This document shows positions 1 to 11,286 of a DNA stretch of 64,000 nt, in pieces (position 1 is the first letter of the stretch; the number at the start of each line of letters is the position of its first letter). The stretch is from assembly GCA_037178675.1 (NCBI GenBank), contig JAYMGJ010000255.1, positions 62,001 through 126,000 of the forward strand, written 5' to 3'. Both the position numbers and the translations under genes were made by a program. The notes below the pieces were generated by a model. That model worked only from the letters and a program-made list of their open reading frames with translations. It ran no database searches and was not told the origin of the DNA. The DNA is from Scleroderma bovista. Taxonomy: Eukaryota; Basidiomycota; Agaricomycetes; Boletales; Sclerodermataceae.

Positions 1-1937
1 AGCCTTTCCACTCGACAAGCACACAAGAAGAGAATGATGTATGACGTCAATGAACGAACACTTACAGGTGTCACCCACTCCTTGCAACTGCAACGCACGC
101 CCGCCCAATCGTAATTCCCTAGTTTTGCGCCACAACGTGAGTTGGGACATACGATCTTGCCAGCCAACTCTCCGTTTTCGAGAAACGGCTCCATCCACTT
201 CATCTAAACAGTGTGGCGTGTCAGTATCGTGCTCATCCGATATCAATGTAAGAAATGACTGCGAACCGGCTCGACGAAGTATCCCGAACATTTCGGATTC
301 ATCAAGATCGGGGGACTAATAGGCTGCTTGGATGATGCGGTAATGCTTGTCATCACGAACGACGGGGGGGCCCTCAGGGCTGCTAATTTGGGGTGGAAAT
401 TAAGCTGGGCCGCGAGGTCTGCCGGACTCGCATATTGGGTGCTGGAAATTGGGACTGGTGTTTGCTTTGGCGTCTCTTGTTGTGGTTGCTGCTGGGAGGA
501 CGGAGCATTGATGCCAGAGGAGCCTTCGGAATCCCGATCTTCGACGACGGGATGTAACGTCCGCGATGGCTCCTCGGGTCCAGAGGGCTCCACGGAACTT
601 GGGGTTGCAGCGGCATCTAGGGCATCCGATAGATCGCGTCCAATGTTGTCCATAGATAACAGCGATGGACGGCGAGACGGCGAGCCTGAAGTCTTACTAT
701 TATTAAGAGCTATCTTTTCATTTCCTGAATCATCTCCGTCATCTTCCGTTTCTAGAGCAGACATGGAAAGAGACTCGAGGAGGGAGCGGCCACCGAGGGC
801 TGAAAGGACAGTAGGGAGGCCGTCGTGCGAAGACGAGCTCTTGCGTGTTCGCGGCGGCTGGGTATTCGCGTTCGATGGACGACGCGATATGGAGACATTG
901 AGGCTTGAAGAAGATCTGCGAGACAAGGACCCAGGTTGTACAATCTGATCATTGGCATTAGAGGCTCGACGAGAGCCGGCAGGAGTGAGAGATGGGAGCC
1001 CTGGTGTAGGTGGACCAAGTTGGCCATGATCGAGCATGTGCTCGCGAGTTGCAAGTTCCTGCCTGAAGGGAGATATCGCCCATGAGCTCCATGCAAAATC
1101 GCATCCAGATGTGGATCCACCTGCACATCTTGCATCGTATGCGTCGACTTGGCGCGATCACAGGAGTGTTGGGTGATGAATCACTGGGTGAACAAGGTCG
1201 CCTAGCGAACATGTTGTCGGACGGGAAGGTACCATCTCCATCTGTAAAGTTGATCGTCAATGTACACTCGAGGTGGCTTTGGAGGAATCCTTACTCATCA
1301 TTTCCTCGACTGTTCTTTCCATATAGAACATCCGTATCGATTTGTCCCTGCGAGTGAATTTGTAGGATGCCTGATGGAAGACCTCCAGTTGATGCAGGAA
1401 GCCTTCGTTGGGCCTCCACGGTAAAAAAAAATCAAAGCGAATTTATGATCGTTCTAGACTCCACTCACTCCACATTCGGCCTGACCTTTCTGATCATATC
1501 TAGGGCTGTGTTTACGTCGACATTGCGAGAATACATGAGGTAGGCAGTGACTATAGTAGCACTGCGACCTAGGGCCATCAGCAGCAGCCCTTGCCCCGAG
1601 TTAAACACTTACTGATCCCTGCTTGACAATGAACGAGAACACCACGACCCCTATCGAGCTCTGTTTGGATGAACGATATGGAAGGCAAGAAGTGCACGAG
1701 GACATCCTCGTCTGCACTGTCGTCGATGTTGATTTGGTACTTATTAACAGTCTAGATAGTCATGACGCAGCGGTCAATATCTCATCCGAATAGACAGGAA
1801 CGAGAGCTCACGGCATGAATAGTAACCTTTCCCCGCATCGCGGTGACGACGCTGAATATCTTCTTCGCCTTTAACCCTTGGACATCTAGTGCGCTGGGAA
1901 GATTGCCAAGCCACAACCCCGGTACCACTTCGTCCAT
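1..1937 (-). CDS. YVH1: YVH1-type dual-specificity phosphatase (3' end cut by window edge)
   Basis: Dual-specificity protein phosphatase of the YVH1/DUSP12 family, which in yeast acts in late 60S ribosome maturation. Read from position 1937 leftward, the protein opens with MDEVVPGLWLGNLPSA. After splicing it carries the catalytic P-loop HCQAGISRS, where the Cys and Arg meet across an intron near 1610. Further introns lie near 1470, 1250 and 1080. The C-terminal zinc module is recognisable in two halves: RCKMCRQEL near 1100, then CSGYFVEP near 270 and CPNCGAKLGNYDW near 110. The halves are separated by roughly 250 residues of Ser/Pro/Gln-rich low-complexity sequence, making the protein much longer than the yeast form (about 360 aa). 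The start at 1937 is chosen because it precedes the conserved domain; an in-frame ATG at 2078 exists but adds unconserved residues. The 3' end lies beyond base 1. Confidence 0.88.
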
Positions 1938-2516
1938 AGCACTGATTCTTTGGAGGGGTTGGTCGGAGAAGAGATTGCGCAGTGGACGAACTCCACTGTG
2001 GGTATTATTGAAGGGACTCGAGCCTCCCGGAACTTGAACGCAGTATACTAGTCTTATGCTTATCGCACATCCTCCCAACTTGGATTGAGTTTTGTCGCTT
2101 CACATAATTAGTTGCCAACGCCCCTGACTATCCTACTAGTACAAGTGAACACTGGTGCTACTGCACACCTGAGCGAATGTCCTTCAACCAACATGACACT
2201 CGTCGATGCTCGAGGTATATATCATACACGCCGCTTGCTAGCCCACGTTACAACGACGGCGTGCGTATTTTTCAATCAAGTCGGATTTTCCGTTGGGGTG
2301 CAGGGAAGCACAGAGGCAAACTTGTCATGAACCGGGCCCCTACTCTAAACAATGATTTCGAAGAACCACTCCCATTTATCTACAGCGCCACTAAGAGTGG
2401 GTGTGTCTCCTGCACAGCCATGCTTGCTGCGAAGGAGGAACGTCAGACACGATTTACGGACTGACTGAATCCAAGTTCAAAACACCCATTGTCACATTCA
2501 ACCAGTAGATAACATA
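1938..2516. other. Intergenic, tail-to-5' spacer
   Basis: About 580 bases between the start of the YVH1-like gene and the 3' end of the minus-strand acyltransferase. Short reading frames occur but none has a recognisable domain, plausible splice pattern or codon bias. It presumably holds the YVH1 promoter. Confidence 0.5.
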
Positions 2517-4163
2517 CTACGCTGCCGGCTGCACAGGGACATCACTGTTCCGCCCGAAACCTTCAGCAAGAATGTCTAGTATTCGTGGCTTTAATTCTGG
2601 TGGAACACCGAAAGAAATGTCAATGGAACCATGGCGAGTGTGCCAAACGCCATCGACCCCCTTCACCGGATTGGATTTAAAAGCCCGAAGATAATCTTTC
2701 CAAAATCCTGCAGTATAAAATCTTGAGCCATCTGGGAAGCCGAAGTGGGCGCTACACCAATCAATCCTAGACAAAGTCCACATGTGTTTCTCTTCGATGG
2801 CAAATAGTACACTCACGAGGAGTTCGAGTTTACAACTAGCTCGTCCTCATAGGGTGCCCAGAGCGTTGACTTTCCTGAATTGGTGATGGTCAGTAAGCAG
2901 TGGCTCATAACACTCAACCAATTCTCAATCTCTTGAGGGTCTCTGCTGCGGATGATGGAGGTACGGATTGCAATTGCAATCCCGGCCATATCCAAGGGTA
3001 GCTTATCTGCAATAATCTGCTAGGTGTCAAGCTCGTCGCACCACAGAAACACAAGCACAAACCCATCGTATTGTATTCCCTGCAACATTCTCTTCTATGA
3101 ATGGCGCTATCACTTTTCGATACTGGTACGGAGGTTGAGTAGCATCACTCGGACTGTACTCTCCCCACTTACACTGACTACGTTGGTAATTTGTGGTATG
3201 GGAATTTCCCGAGCACGATTCAAAACAGTGACGAGATAAGCCGTGAGGCAGTCTTGGATGGTGAGCGTCTGTTGCTCGCTTGAGTTGGTTATCGCATGTA
3301 ATCTGCGCAGCTCCTCGCCAGTGAACCGCCATTGCACGTTCTCAACACCCTTAGTGACTTCTGCATATTTGGGGCCGAGTTCAGTGATATAGGTATTTAG
3401 TTGATGGGTCAGGAAGTAGTATTCTGCAGCGATGGCCTCCGAAGGCGGGGGAAAGACATGTTTTTGGAACGTGGGTGTGGCAAATTCTGGTGCTTTGTTC
3501 TGGTAGAATTGTGACAGAGTATGGGTGAAACGGAAAAGGACAATACCATCGCCTTCCATTATGAGGCTAACAGTCAGTCTCCCTCGTTCGACCAGACTCG
3601 AAATACTTACCGAGAACGTGATTCCAGGTTATACCAATGCATGTGTCTTCCATAAAGAAGGTGAGTTTAAAACGCACCAATGGCGCTGTCCCATTTATGA
3701 GGTCAGTGTCGACCGGCTGATCGTACACAAGTGATGCTAAGGCTTCTTGTATGACCCAATTGCCTTTCAAAACTGCGCTCGAAGTTGTCTCTCTGGCATA
3801 ACTGACATCCACGGGAACACAACTGTTTGTAAGTTCTATCTGAGAATGCGGTGAACTGACTGATGAAGTAGGCTGTAGAGGGAGCTACTCACAGACCAAT
3901 GTCTATCCTGACAGCGTATGTGGCCAGCTGCATGAGGGTACATCTGAAGAGTATTGGAAAGGGCATTCTTGAACTTTTCTAGATCAATCGCTCCAGGGAG
4001 AACATGGACGTTAGTGACCTTCCGATAGGAGATACCTGTAAGAGCCATGACACAAATGGTCGTATGGACTTACATCATGCACGATGAACAGATCATAGCC
4101 GGGAAGATCAACTGCGGCCTGATGATTGAGTACAGTGGGCAATGTCGGGGAGACGAGGTGCAT
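2517..4163 (-). CDS. BAHD-family acyltransferase, copy A
   Basis: Fungal transferase family (PF02458, BAHD) enzyme that would move an acyl group from acyl-CoA to an alcohol or amine; substrate unknown. The start at 4163 opens MHLVSPTLPTVLNHQ. The catalytic HXXXDG motif exists only after splicing: the exon ending NHVLG near 3611 joins GDG near 3550, giving HVLGDG. The second family signature (DFGWG in plants) appears as a degenerate FGF within DWCSAHFGFPDG near 2740. Seven coding exons separated by short introns are inferred, with splice positions matching copy B at 4834-6456. The protein ends with VPVQPAA, 13 residues beyond the stop of copy B. It is divergently oriented to copy B, and even intron sequences are alike, so the duplication is recent. 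No other biosynthetic gene stands beside it. Confidence 0.85.
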
Positions 4164-4833
4164 CGTAATTATCAAGGGGCCACGCCAATGCAGAGCGGCG
4201 GTAACGGCTCGAAGGTAGGGTCACGAGTGGATGCGGTGCGCAGCGGAGACGCCAGGCGAGCGCCTCAGAGTAGAAAGTTCCTGTGCGCAGAAGGGTCATC
4301 TCCTATTTCTCAGAGCTACTATTATACTGCGTATCACCATGATATCATGCATGTGCGTCATACTATGTGGCTGATGAGTCGTATCATATCGCGCTCGTCA
4401 TCCTAACATCGACACCTCGTTCGTGCTTTTCCATATAGGGGCCCTTGGTCCTTCCTCAGCGCGTTCATTGTCTCCGTAGTCGGCTAGGAATGGTTTCGTT
4501 CGATAACGTCGTTAGCGCTGCTTCTGTAGACTGTCCTGCTTGCCTCGCTAGGCTCAGATCAGACAGACGGAATTTCAGAACTGTTTTCCCGGTCTATGAT
4601 GTTGTGGCCATTAACCGGGCCGCTGCGTCTGCTCAAAATTTGAACCCCGGTATTAGGAGTCATGTATGACTCACCCGGAGTGTACAAGGATCATGATCGC
4701 AGCACCACACCTCCGTCGCGGTTCCGAGTTTGGGTTCTCGAATAAAAGAGTGTCCTGTGAGTTCGAATGAAGCCCGCATCTGTTGTGAGCTTTCGTCTAC
4801 TTTGAGCCATCGTTACCGCCATTCTGCACTATT
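4164..4833. other. Shared divergent promoter region between two acyltransferase genes
   Basis: About 670 bases between the start codons of the two inverted BAHD genes. Similarity between the arms continues roughly 40-50 bases upstream of each ATG (a shared GAGCC...GTTACCGCC...TCTGCA block near 4190 and 4805) and then fades, so the centre is unique sequence. No gene is recognisable here. It is the likely bidirectional promoter. Confidence 0.55.
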
Positions 4834-6456
4834 ATGATCCACCTCGTCTCCCCAAAGTTGCCCACTGTACTCAATCACCAAGCTGCCGTTGACCTTCCTG
4901 GTTACGATCTGTTCATCGTGCATGATGTACTAAGTCCATATGGTCATTCACGTTATGGTGCTTACAGGTCATTCCCATTGACAGGTTTACAACGTTCATG
5001 TCCTCCCTCAAACGATCGATTTGGAAAAATTTAAGAATGCTCTTTCCGATACTCTTCAGACGTACCCCCATGCAGCTGGCCAGATACGCTGCCACGATGG
5101 ACGTTGGTCTGTGAGTAGCTTCCTCCGTGGCCTACTGCATCCATCAGTTCACCGCATTCTCAGATAGAACTTACAAACAGTTGTGTTCCCGTGGATGTCA
5201 GTTATACCAGAGAGACAACTTCAAGCTCAGTCTTGCAAGGCGACTGGGCCATACAAGAAGCCTCGGCATCGCTTTTGTACGATCAACCGGTCGACGCCGA
5301 CCTCATAAATGGGACAGCCCCATTGGTGCGTTTTAAACTCACCTTTTTTATGGAAGAAACATCCATTGGTATAACTTGGAATCACGCTCTAGGTGAGTAT
5401 TGGGAGTCTGGTCGAACGAGAGAGACTGACTGTTAATGGAAGGCGATGGCATGTTCCTTTTCCGTTTCACTCATACTCTATCGCAACTCTACCAGGACAA
5501 AGTACCAGAGTTTGCATTACCCACATTCCGAAAACATGTCTTTCCCCCGCCTTCGGAGGCCATCGCCGCACAATATTATCCCCAGATTCGTCATCTACGC
5601 GATGTTCATCCTATTGTTGAACTTGGCCCCAAATATGCGGAAGCCAGTAAGGGTATTGCGAACATACAATGGCGGTTCACCGGCGAAGAGCTGCGCAGAT
5701 TACAGGCGACGATCAGCTCAAGCGGACAGCAGGCGCTCACCATCCAAGACTGCCTCACGGCTTACCTCGTCACTGTTTTGAATCGTGCTCAGAAGAAACC
5801 CATAACTCAAATTATCAATATAGGCAGTGTAAGTGGGGACTCAGTACAGTCTGGGTGATGCTGCTCAACCTCCGTATCAGTATCGAAAAGTGATAGCGCC
5901 GTTCATCGAAGAGAATGTCGCAGGGAATGCAACACGATTGGTCTGTACTCGTGTTTCCGTGATGCGACGGGCTCCTTGACACCTATCAGATTATTGCAGA
6001 TCAGTTACCCTTGGATATGGCCGGGATTGCAATTGCAACCCGTACCTCCATCATTCGCAGCCGAGACCCCCAAGACCTTGAAAATTGGTTGAGCGTTGTG
6101 AGCGACTGCTTGCTGACCAACACGAATTTGGGGAAGTCGACATTCTTTGCTCCTTATGAAGACGAGCTAGTTGTAAACTCGAATGCCTCGTGAGTGTACT
6201 ATTTGCTATCGAAAAGTCACATATGCCGACTTCGGCTAGGATTGATTGGTGTAGCGCCCACTTCGGCTTCCCGGATGGCTCGAAATTTTACACTCCAGTC
6301 CATTGGAAAAATTACTTTCGAGCCTTTAAATCCAACCCAGAGAAGGGATTTGACGGCAATTGGCACAGCCGTCAGGGTTCCATCGACATTTCTCTCGGTG
6401 TCTCGCTAGAATTGAAGCCACGGATCCTAGATATTCTTGCCGAGGGTTTCGAATAG
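4834..6456 (+). CDS. BAHD-family acyltransferase, copy B
   Basis: Paralogue of the minus-strand gene at 2517-4163. Coding exons are 4834-4926, 4985-5110, 5164-5392, 5443-5828, 5881-5940, 5990-6189 and 6240-6456, summing to 1311 nt and 436 residues with an open frame throughout. The join 5392/5443 creates NHALGDG, the HXXXDG catalytic motif; the acceptor there is AAG rather than CAG. The degenerate second motif is DWCSAHFGFPDG near 6245. Compared with copy A a TAG stops the protein right after the residues EGFE, while the following bases still resemble the longer tail of copy A. Both copies keep the catalytic His and Asp, so both may be active. The substrate cannot be told from sequence. Confidence 0.87.
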
Positions 6457-6921
6457 AACAGTGATGACACGACGCAGCCAACGATGTATTTGTCCGGTAT
6501 ACAATGTTGGATTGAGTGGGTGCACTGAATGTTGGACCTCAGTAAGTCGTCTGATTTTCCGCCTCAGGAAGCGTCACTGCAAGAGACATATTACCTATCA
6601 GTAGGTAACTTCACCTTCAAATGATATCACTTTCGCACCGCAGTGCTGTAACCTCTTAGCGATGAATTTACCCTTGCGCTTCCCAATGCCCCACCTTGCG
6701 TCCGTCTGGAGACCTCTGGATACATAAGACACCGATCGGGACCACGGCGTGACGACCTAAATATGCCAGGACTTTATTATATGGCCTCTCTCTCGCGTCC
6801 TCGATGTAACGATTATCCTAAGGATACATTCAGCTTACAGTAAACACGGCTGCATACACTTCAACAAGTCCTCTCTAAGAATACAAAACACACATGACAC
6901 TGGTCAACATCAAGGTACACA
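6457..6921. other. Intergenic, convergent 3' ends
   Basis: About 465 bases between the 3' end of acyltransferase copy B and the 3' end of the minus-strand hypothetical gene. The first 40 bases still resemble the 3' coding end of copy A. No further gene seen. Confidence 0.5.
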
Positions 6922-7528
6922 TTATACTTTCATATTTGCGTTGCTAGCACCCATCGGAGGACGCTGAGGGGCGTGGGGCTCAGGCGTACCACGAATGATC
7001 CGATAAGGGTGCACACGAGAACCCTTGGCCAGCTGACGGTTAGGCTGACGAAAGCGCTGCAGGGCAGGGCCCACAAGAAGAAGAGGTTGGGCTTGGCACG
7101 CGTGGGGTACTGTAGGCTGGGGAGGTATCACGACGACGGCATTCGCGTTTTCAATAGATGTTGGTACAAGTCGGATTTTTTGTGGAAGTGATACCTTGTG
7201 GGCGTCCGGGCGGACGTACGATGAGGATGCACAGGGAAGCGTAGGGGATGGTGTTCGTAATGTCATGGGCACCTGACGTCTCTGACGGCTGCAGGTAGTT
7301 GGATTTCGAATGTGAATACGCGCAGTCTGTCGAACAAAGGACATTAGTAACGGCCCTTAGTGTATTGGAGTCCAAGGAACGCACCTCACGGTCAAGTTCT
7401 TGCGAGTTATATATCTTGTCTAATGAAGGAAGCACTGGTCTTTCTTCGAGCATCTCGAGACTATCGAGAAGGGTACGAATAGGTGGAAGGACAGTGCGGG
7501 ATGAAGTGGAGGGAGCGTAATGAGCCAT
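6922..7528 (-). CDS. Hypothetical protein, proline-rich
   Basis: Two-exon gene read leftward from 7528. Exon 1 encodes MAHYAPSTSSRTVLPPIRTL and about 30 more residues, ending LDRE. A GTGCGT donor near 7382 and a CAG acceptor near 7325 join it in frame to a second exon starting TARIHIRNP. The product is about 180 residues, rich in Pro, Arg and Ser and without membrane segments. The short LPPIRTLL stretch resembles an N-terminal motif seen in some fungal transcription regulators, but no DNA-binding domain follows, so no function is assigned. A TATATA sequence about 60 bases upstream of the start, near 7590, could be its TATA element. Confidence 0.5.
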
Positions 7529-7836
7529 CAGAACGAAATAGAGTCAAGAGGTGTCCACCAGGGTATTCCAAGGCCTGCCTTGAGAGCGAGAGAAAATATA
7601 TAAGAAATGCGGGGGTATCGAGTCCGTGAGCTGAGGAGTGTGGAGAATAGCAGCGAGTTATTATATGGAGGGGCTATAATGCAATCATGTGTTTGGTCAT
7701 GTTTGCCTTTCATTCAATTGCATCAACGGACAATGTTGGGTAATAATTTTCAAAGCATTGTCGTTGTCTCCGTTGGAGTATATTCCGACATTCATTGTCT
7801 TTTTGTTTCCGTGAACTTGGCTTCTTTTTGTAGGAC

Positions 7837-8511
7837 ATGGCAGAGACAACGCCAAAAATTAGGATTGTAGGTGACAAGCCTTTTGACCCCGACCGTACTG
7901 ATCTTGTGTAGATGAAGGGTGCCACCCCAGATCTCTCTGCTGCCACATACCAAATATTCGACGAGTCTCACACCATTGGGAATGCCCTTCGATGGATGAT
8001 TATGAAGAAGTAGGTTGCTGGAGAAACACATAAGCTACACCTCTCACATGCATATGGAACAGCCCAAAGGTGGAATTTTGTGGCTATAGGTAAGTTCACT
8101 CTGCCGCTCTTCACGAAGTGGTGGCCCCCTCACGTGAACGTCATACCCAACAATGCAAGGACGGACACTTTCTCGTGCCTCTACTTGCATTGTCTTCGGC
8201 GAGACCGGTTCGAACCCCCGTCCAAATTGCCCCTGTAATCTTCATGGAGACACTAACGCATGTCACAGCGTCCCGCATCCATCCGAGAACCTTATTCAAC
8301 TGCGAATACAAATGTATGGTATGTCTTTTGTTTTCTGTTTCGAGTGCAGGAGTTTCCGATACTCACCTCTTACTTTGCAGACGGACTTTCGTCACTAAAT
8401 ACACTCCTCGAGGCACTAGATAACCTAGATGCGGTGTGTGACAGTGTGGAGGAGAAATATCTCTCTAGTCTTCAGGAAGGCCGTTATGAACAGTGGGAAG
8501 AAATGAGTTAA
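7837..8511 (+). CDS. RPC19: RNA polymerase I and III subunit AC19
   Basis: Small subunit shared by RNA polymerases I and III, equivalent to the bacterial alpha N-terminal domain; it pairs with AC40 to nucleate assembly. Exons 7837-7866, 7912-8009, 8063-8089, 8269-8318 and 8381-8511 give 336 nt and 111 residues in frame. The family core is clear: [39 protein letters not shown] and LIQLRIQMY, followed by an acidic helical tail ending WEEMS. The length matches the family. The exon of only 27 nt and the third intron of 179 nt (others are 45-62 nt) are notable. The paralogous RPB11 lies about 50 kb away in this same window. Confidence 0.93.
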
Positions 8512-11286
8512 TGAAAGACAGTTGATGCTTCGCGAAGAATGGGACATAGGGTTGGTACGTAGCCGAACAGGGGGCTGATTTTGCTACAATTACAGCAGTT
8601 AGGACAACGAGTACAGGTTTGAATTGCATATACACCGGCGAGATACCGTCACGTTCACCTGGAGACATTGAAGGTGAACAGCCACTTGTCTTCCGCTGGT
8701 TGAAGACGGCCATCCCCAAGGAAGAACCGCTTCCCTTGCCCGTACTTCCAGGGTTTCCGGGCTGTAGAAAGCGGCACTTAGTCAGAACCGAAGATCGCGG
8801 GATCATAGCTATCCCTACTGCCAACAAGCGTATATCCTATGCAGGAGTTGGTAATGACAACTTGCTCTGGAAACCTCGGAGCCGCATTCACATGAGAAAA
8901 TACCAGGGTTTCGATGGTGTCCTGCACCAATCACTGTTACACCGTGTCAGCAACGCATAGGTCGGTTGGGCACCTACCGTGATACATTTCCGTTCCAACG
9001 AGAACACGAAACAATCTCGTACATGCGTCCTTATTTGCAGAGTGTCAGTGGCTCAGTAGTTCACGCTCCCTAGTAGGAAGAAAATGTTACTTGTGTTTGC
9101 TGTTGCGAATGCAAACCTGAACTACTGTCCCTGAAGTCGACATTGGTGACTCGAGGGTCGTGCTAGACCCGACTAGGGGAATGTACAGTAAATGGGTCTT
9201 ATTCAAGTCCAGCATAGGATGCGATGCCGATGACAAGGTTAGAGGACAAAGTGCGCTAAATCCCGAAAGATCTAAGTAGAACCAGTCTGCTTGGGCACCA
9301 ACTTGTACACTTCCCGTACGCGTGGTTTATACACTCATTGCCTGCTATTCATCCAATACCAGCGAAGACATCAATAGCCTTCCTTGATGTTACCTACGAA
9401 CATGACGATGTCCAACCGACATGCACATCAAGTTGGATATATGCTATTTTTTTTCATAGCGCTCAATTGAAGCCATCCTAACAACCTGGCGGAGCGATTG
9501 ACGCCTGTTCTATGCATCAGTGAGTCAGTGGCTTCGTGTCCCACTGATCCGCTCGGACTACAGGAAGATTCGTCTTACTCCCGGCCAACCTCCACTAGCT
9601 ACCCTCTCCCTCGTTCGGCATCTGTATTGTACGAATCCTGTAAGCTCAGTTTTCGTCCCAGATGCGTCATAATGACCCCATGCCAATCATACTACATAAT
9701 ATCACAGGCCCCTATGAATTGTCGACTCGACCATGATAGTATCAATGATAGCTCGAAAAGTGACCGATCAAATACGGCCACGGAGGCAAATTCTAGAAAC
9801 GGCACAACACGAAGCCGGTCCGCCTGACAAGCAGGCAGGACTACACAGCTACCTCCCCCCTCCGAATTTTCCGGATCTTGAACACCCCCGACCCGAGGCA
9901 TTAGACGATAGGAAACGTGTGGTCGTAAAGAACCTCTTCCATCTTCTTCTCATTGATGGCGAACACCACAGAACTCTCGGTCTCGTCACAGACAGTTGTT
10001 GCACCAGCACACTATCTTGCAAATTTGGCATGATGCAGATGCGATCGACCTCACTGGATAAATTAACTCTTGTGCACAGTTAGTTATTACTGTCAAAGTG
10101 GATAAGTATCTGTTGAGCAGCACTCGCACTGTGTGGAACACTGTGGGAACCACGGAACCCAACGGAACACCGGTCTTCATGATTATGCAAACTAGGTCTC
10201 ATAGCGATGCTGACAAGGGCTGAGGGTAAGCAGAAGTTGACCAACGGCCATCTCAGGTGACGGTCGTATGGAAGACATTCGGTCAACTATTCTCACTTCA
10301 CAATGGATACCCAGCAAACATATCCATTTAACAATGCATGTTCCAACGTTGGTACAGCTCTGCAGAAGGCAGGGTAACAGTGTTTTCTCAACTGCTTCAA
10401 ATGAGTACCAAGTGTGAGTTATGTCAGCCACATACTGAGTTGAATTACACAATCTATTGGAGTCCTACCACATTACTCGGCGTATGTACACAACCTGGCT
10501 TGCAGACCCTCTCGCGTTTGACAGATCTCCAGTCACTGGTCCCGTTCGTTCAGGTACCGTTTTTTTACGAGGTTGGGTGGCTGGGTGGCTCGATATCATC
10601 ATCAGCGGCGTGTGTTACTCTGGTGTGGTTAACCTCCTGTATTCAACGTGTATCCTACACGTTCCAACGTTCCAAACTTTGTGCGTGGACCCTAGTACCC
10701 CTTACATACTTCTACGCGAGGCTTCAGATTTGATCGGTCACGCATTCATGGACTATTCGATAATCGATACCGGTGAGCAAGATCCTGCCATGTCTCTCAG
10801 CGCGCTGCTCGTGAGGATAGATTACCAGCTTTCCGTGCAGCACCGCACATACATCGCATTTTTCGTGGCACATAAGAAGGCGCAATGGTCAAATGGAACA
10901 AGCTTCGCTCCACACCTCCCTAAGCGCTCATCCGTATCACTTCCTTCCACTATTTCACCGGGTTCATTTGACGCCCCGATTTGGAAACTATAGCCTGCAG
11001 GGTCTTTTTCTTCGCCATCCATCGCCTCACATCCTCCCCTTCTATCGGACCCCCCACCACCCAGCCCTTCCTCACTGATTGTACACTCAACCGCACAAGA
11101 AAAGTCTGCTAGGCACTTTGGGATTAGAGTCCTACGTCCAATAGTTATCATTATGTGGTCCCGCATCGATCACGCAAGGTATCGACTCTGATACAGATCT
11201 GCGGGGTGTCGAACTGAGCTATTACCAGTCCCCATTCAACGCCAAGTGTTCATTCACATGGTATAGGTGCTGCTTTTCGAGGATTG
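8512..11286. other. 2.8-kb stretch without a recognisable gene
   Basis: Contains open frames on both strands, the longest being 178 codons at 10457-10993 on the plus strand and 114 codons at 10822-11166 on the minus strand. None shows a known domain or convincing splicing. A minus-strand frame near 8465-8827 has a Pro/Gly-rich stretch and one hydrophobic segment but nothing more. It may be decayed DNA or hold long untranslated or noncoding transcripts. No terminal repeats were found by eye. Confidence 0.45.

Noticed and set aside
328..948. 206-codon plus-strand frame opposite YVH1
   Set aside because: It mirrors the low-complexity region of the real minus-strand gene and has no independent support.
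2517..6456. Secondary-metabolite cluster centred on the acyltransferases
   Set aside because: No synthase, terpene cyclase, P450 or transporter is found within 20 kb on either side, only housekeeping and NLR genes.
8165..8235. Possible tRNA gene in the RPC19 intron
   Set aside because: The GGTTCGAACCC box and 6-bp GGACGG/CCGTCC pairing are present, but the T-stem does not pair and no D or anticodon arm can be drawn.
10457..10993. 178-codon open frame on the plus strand
   Set aside because: No domain, odd composition rich in Cys, Trp and Tyr, and overlapping frames of similar length on the other strand suggest a chance opening.
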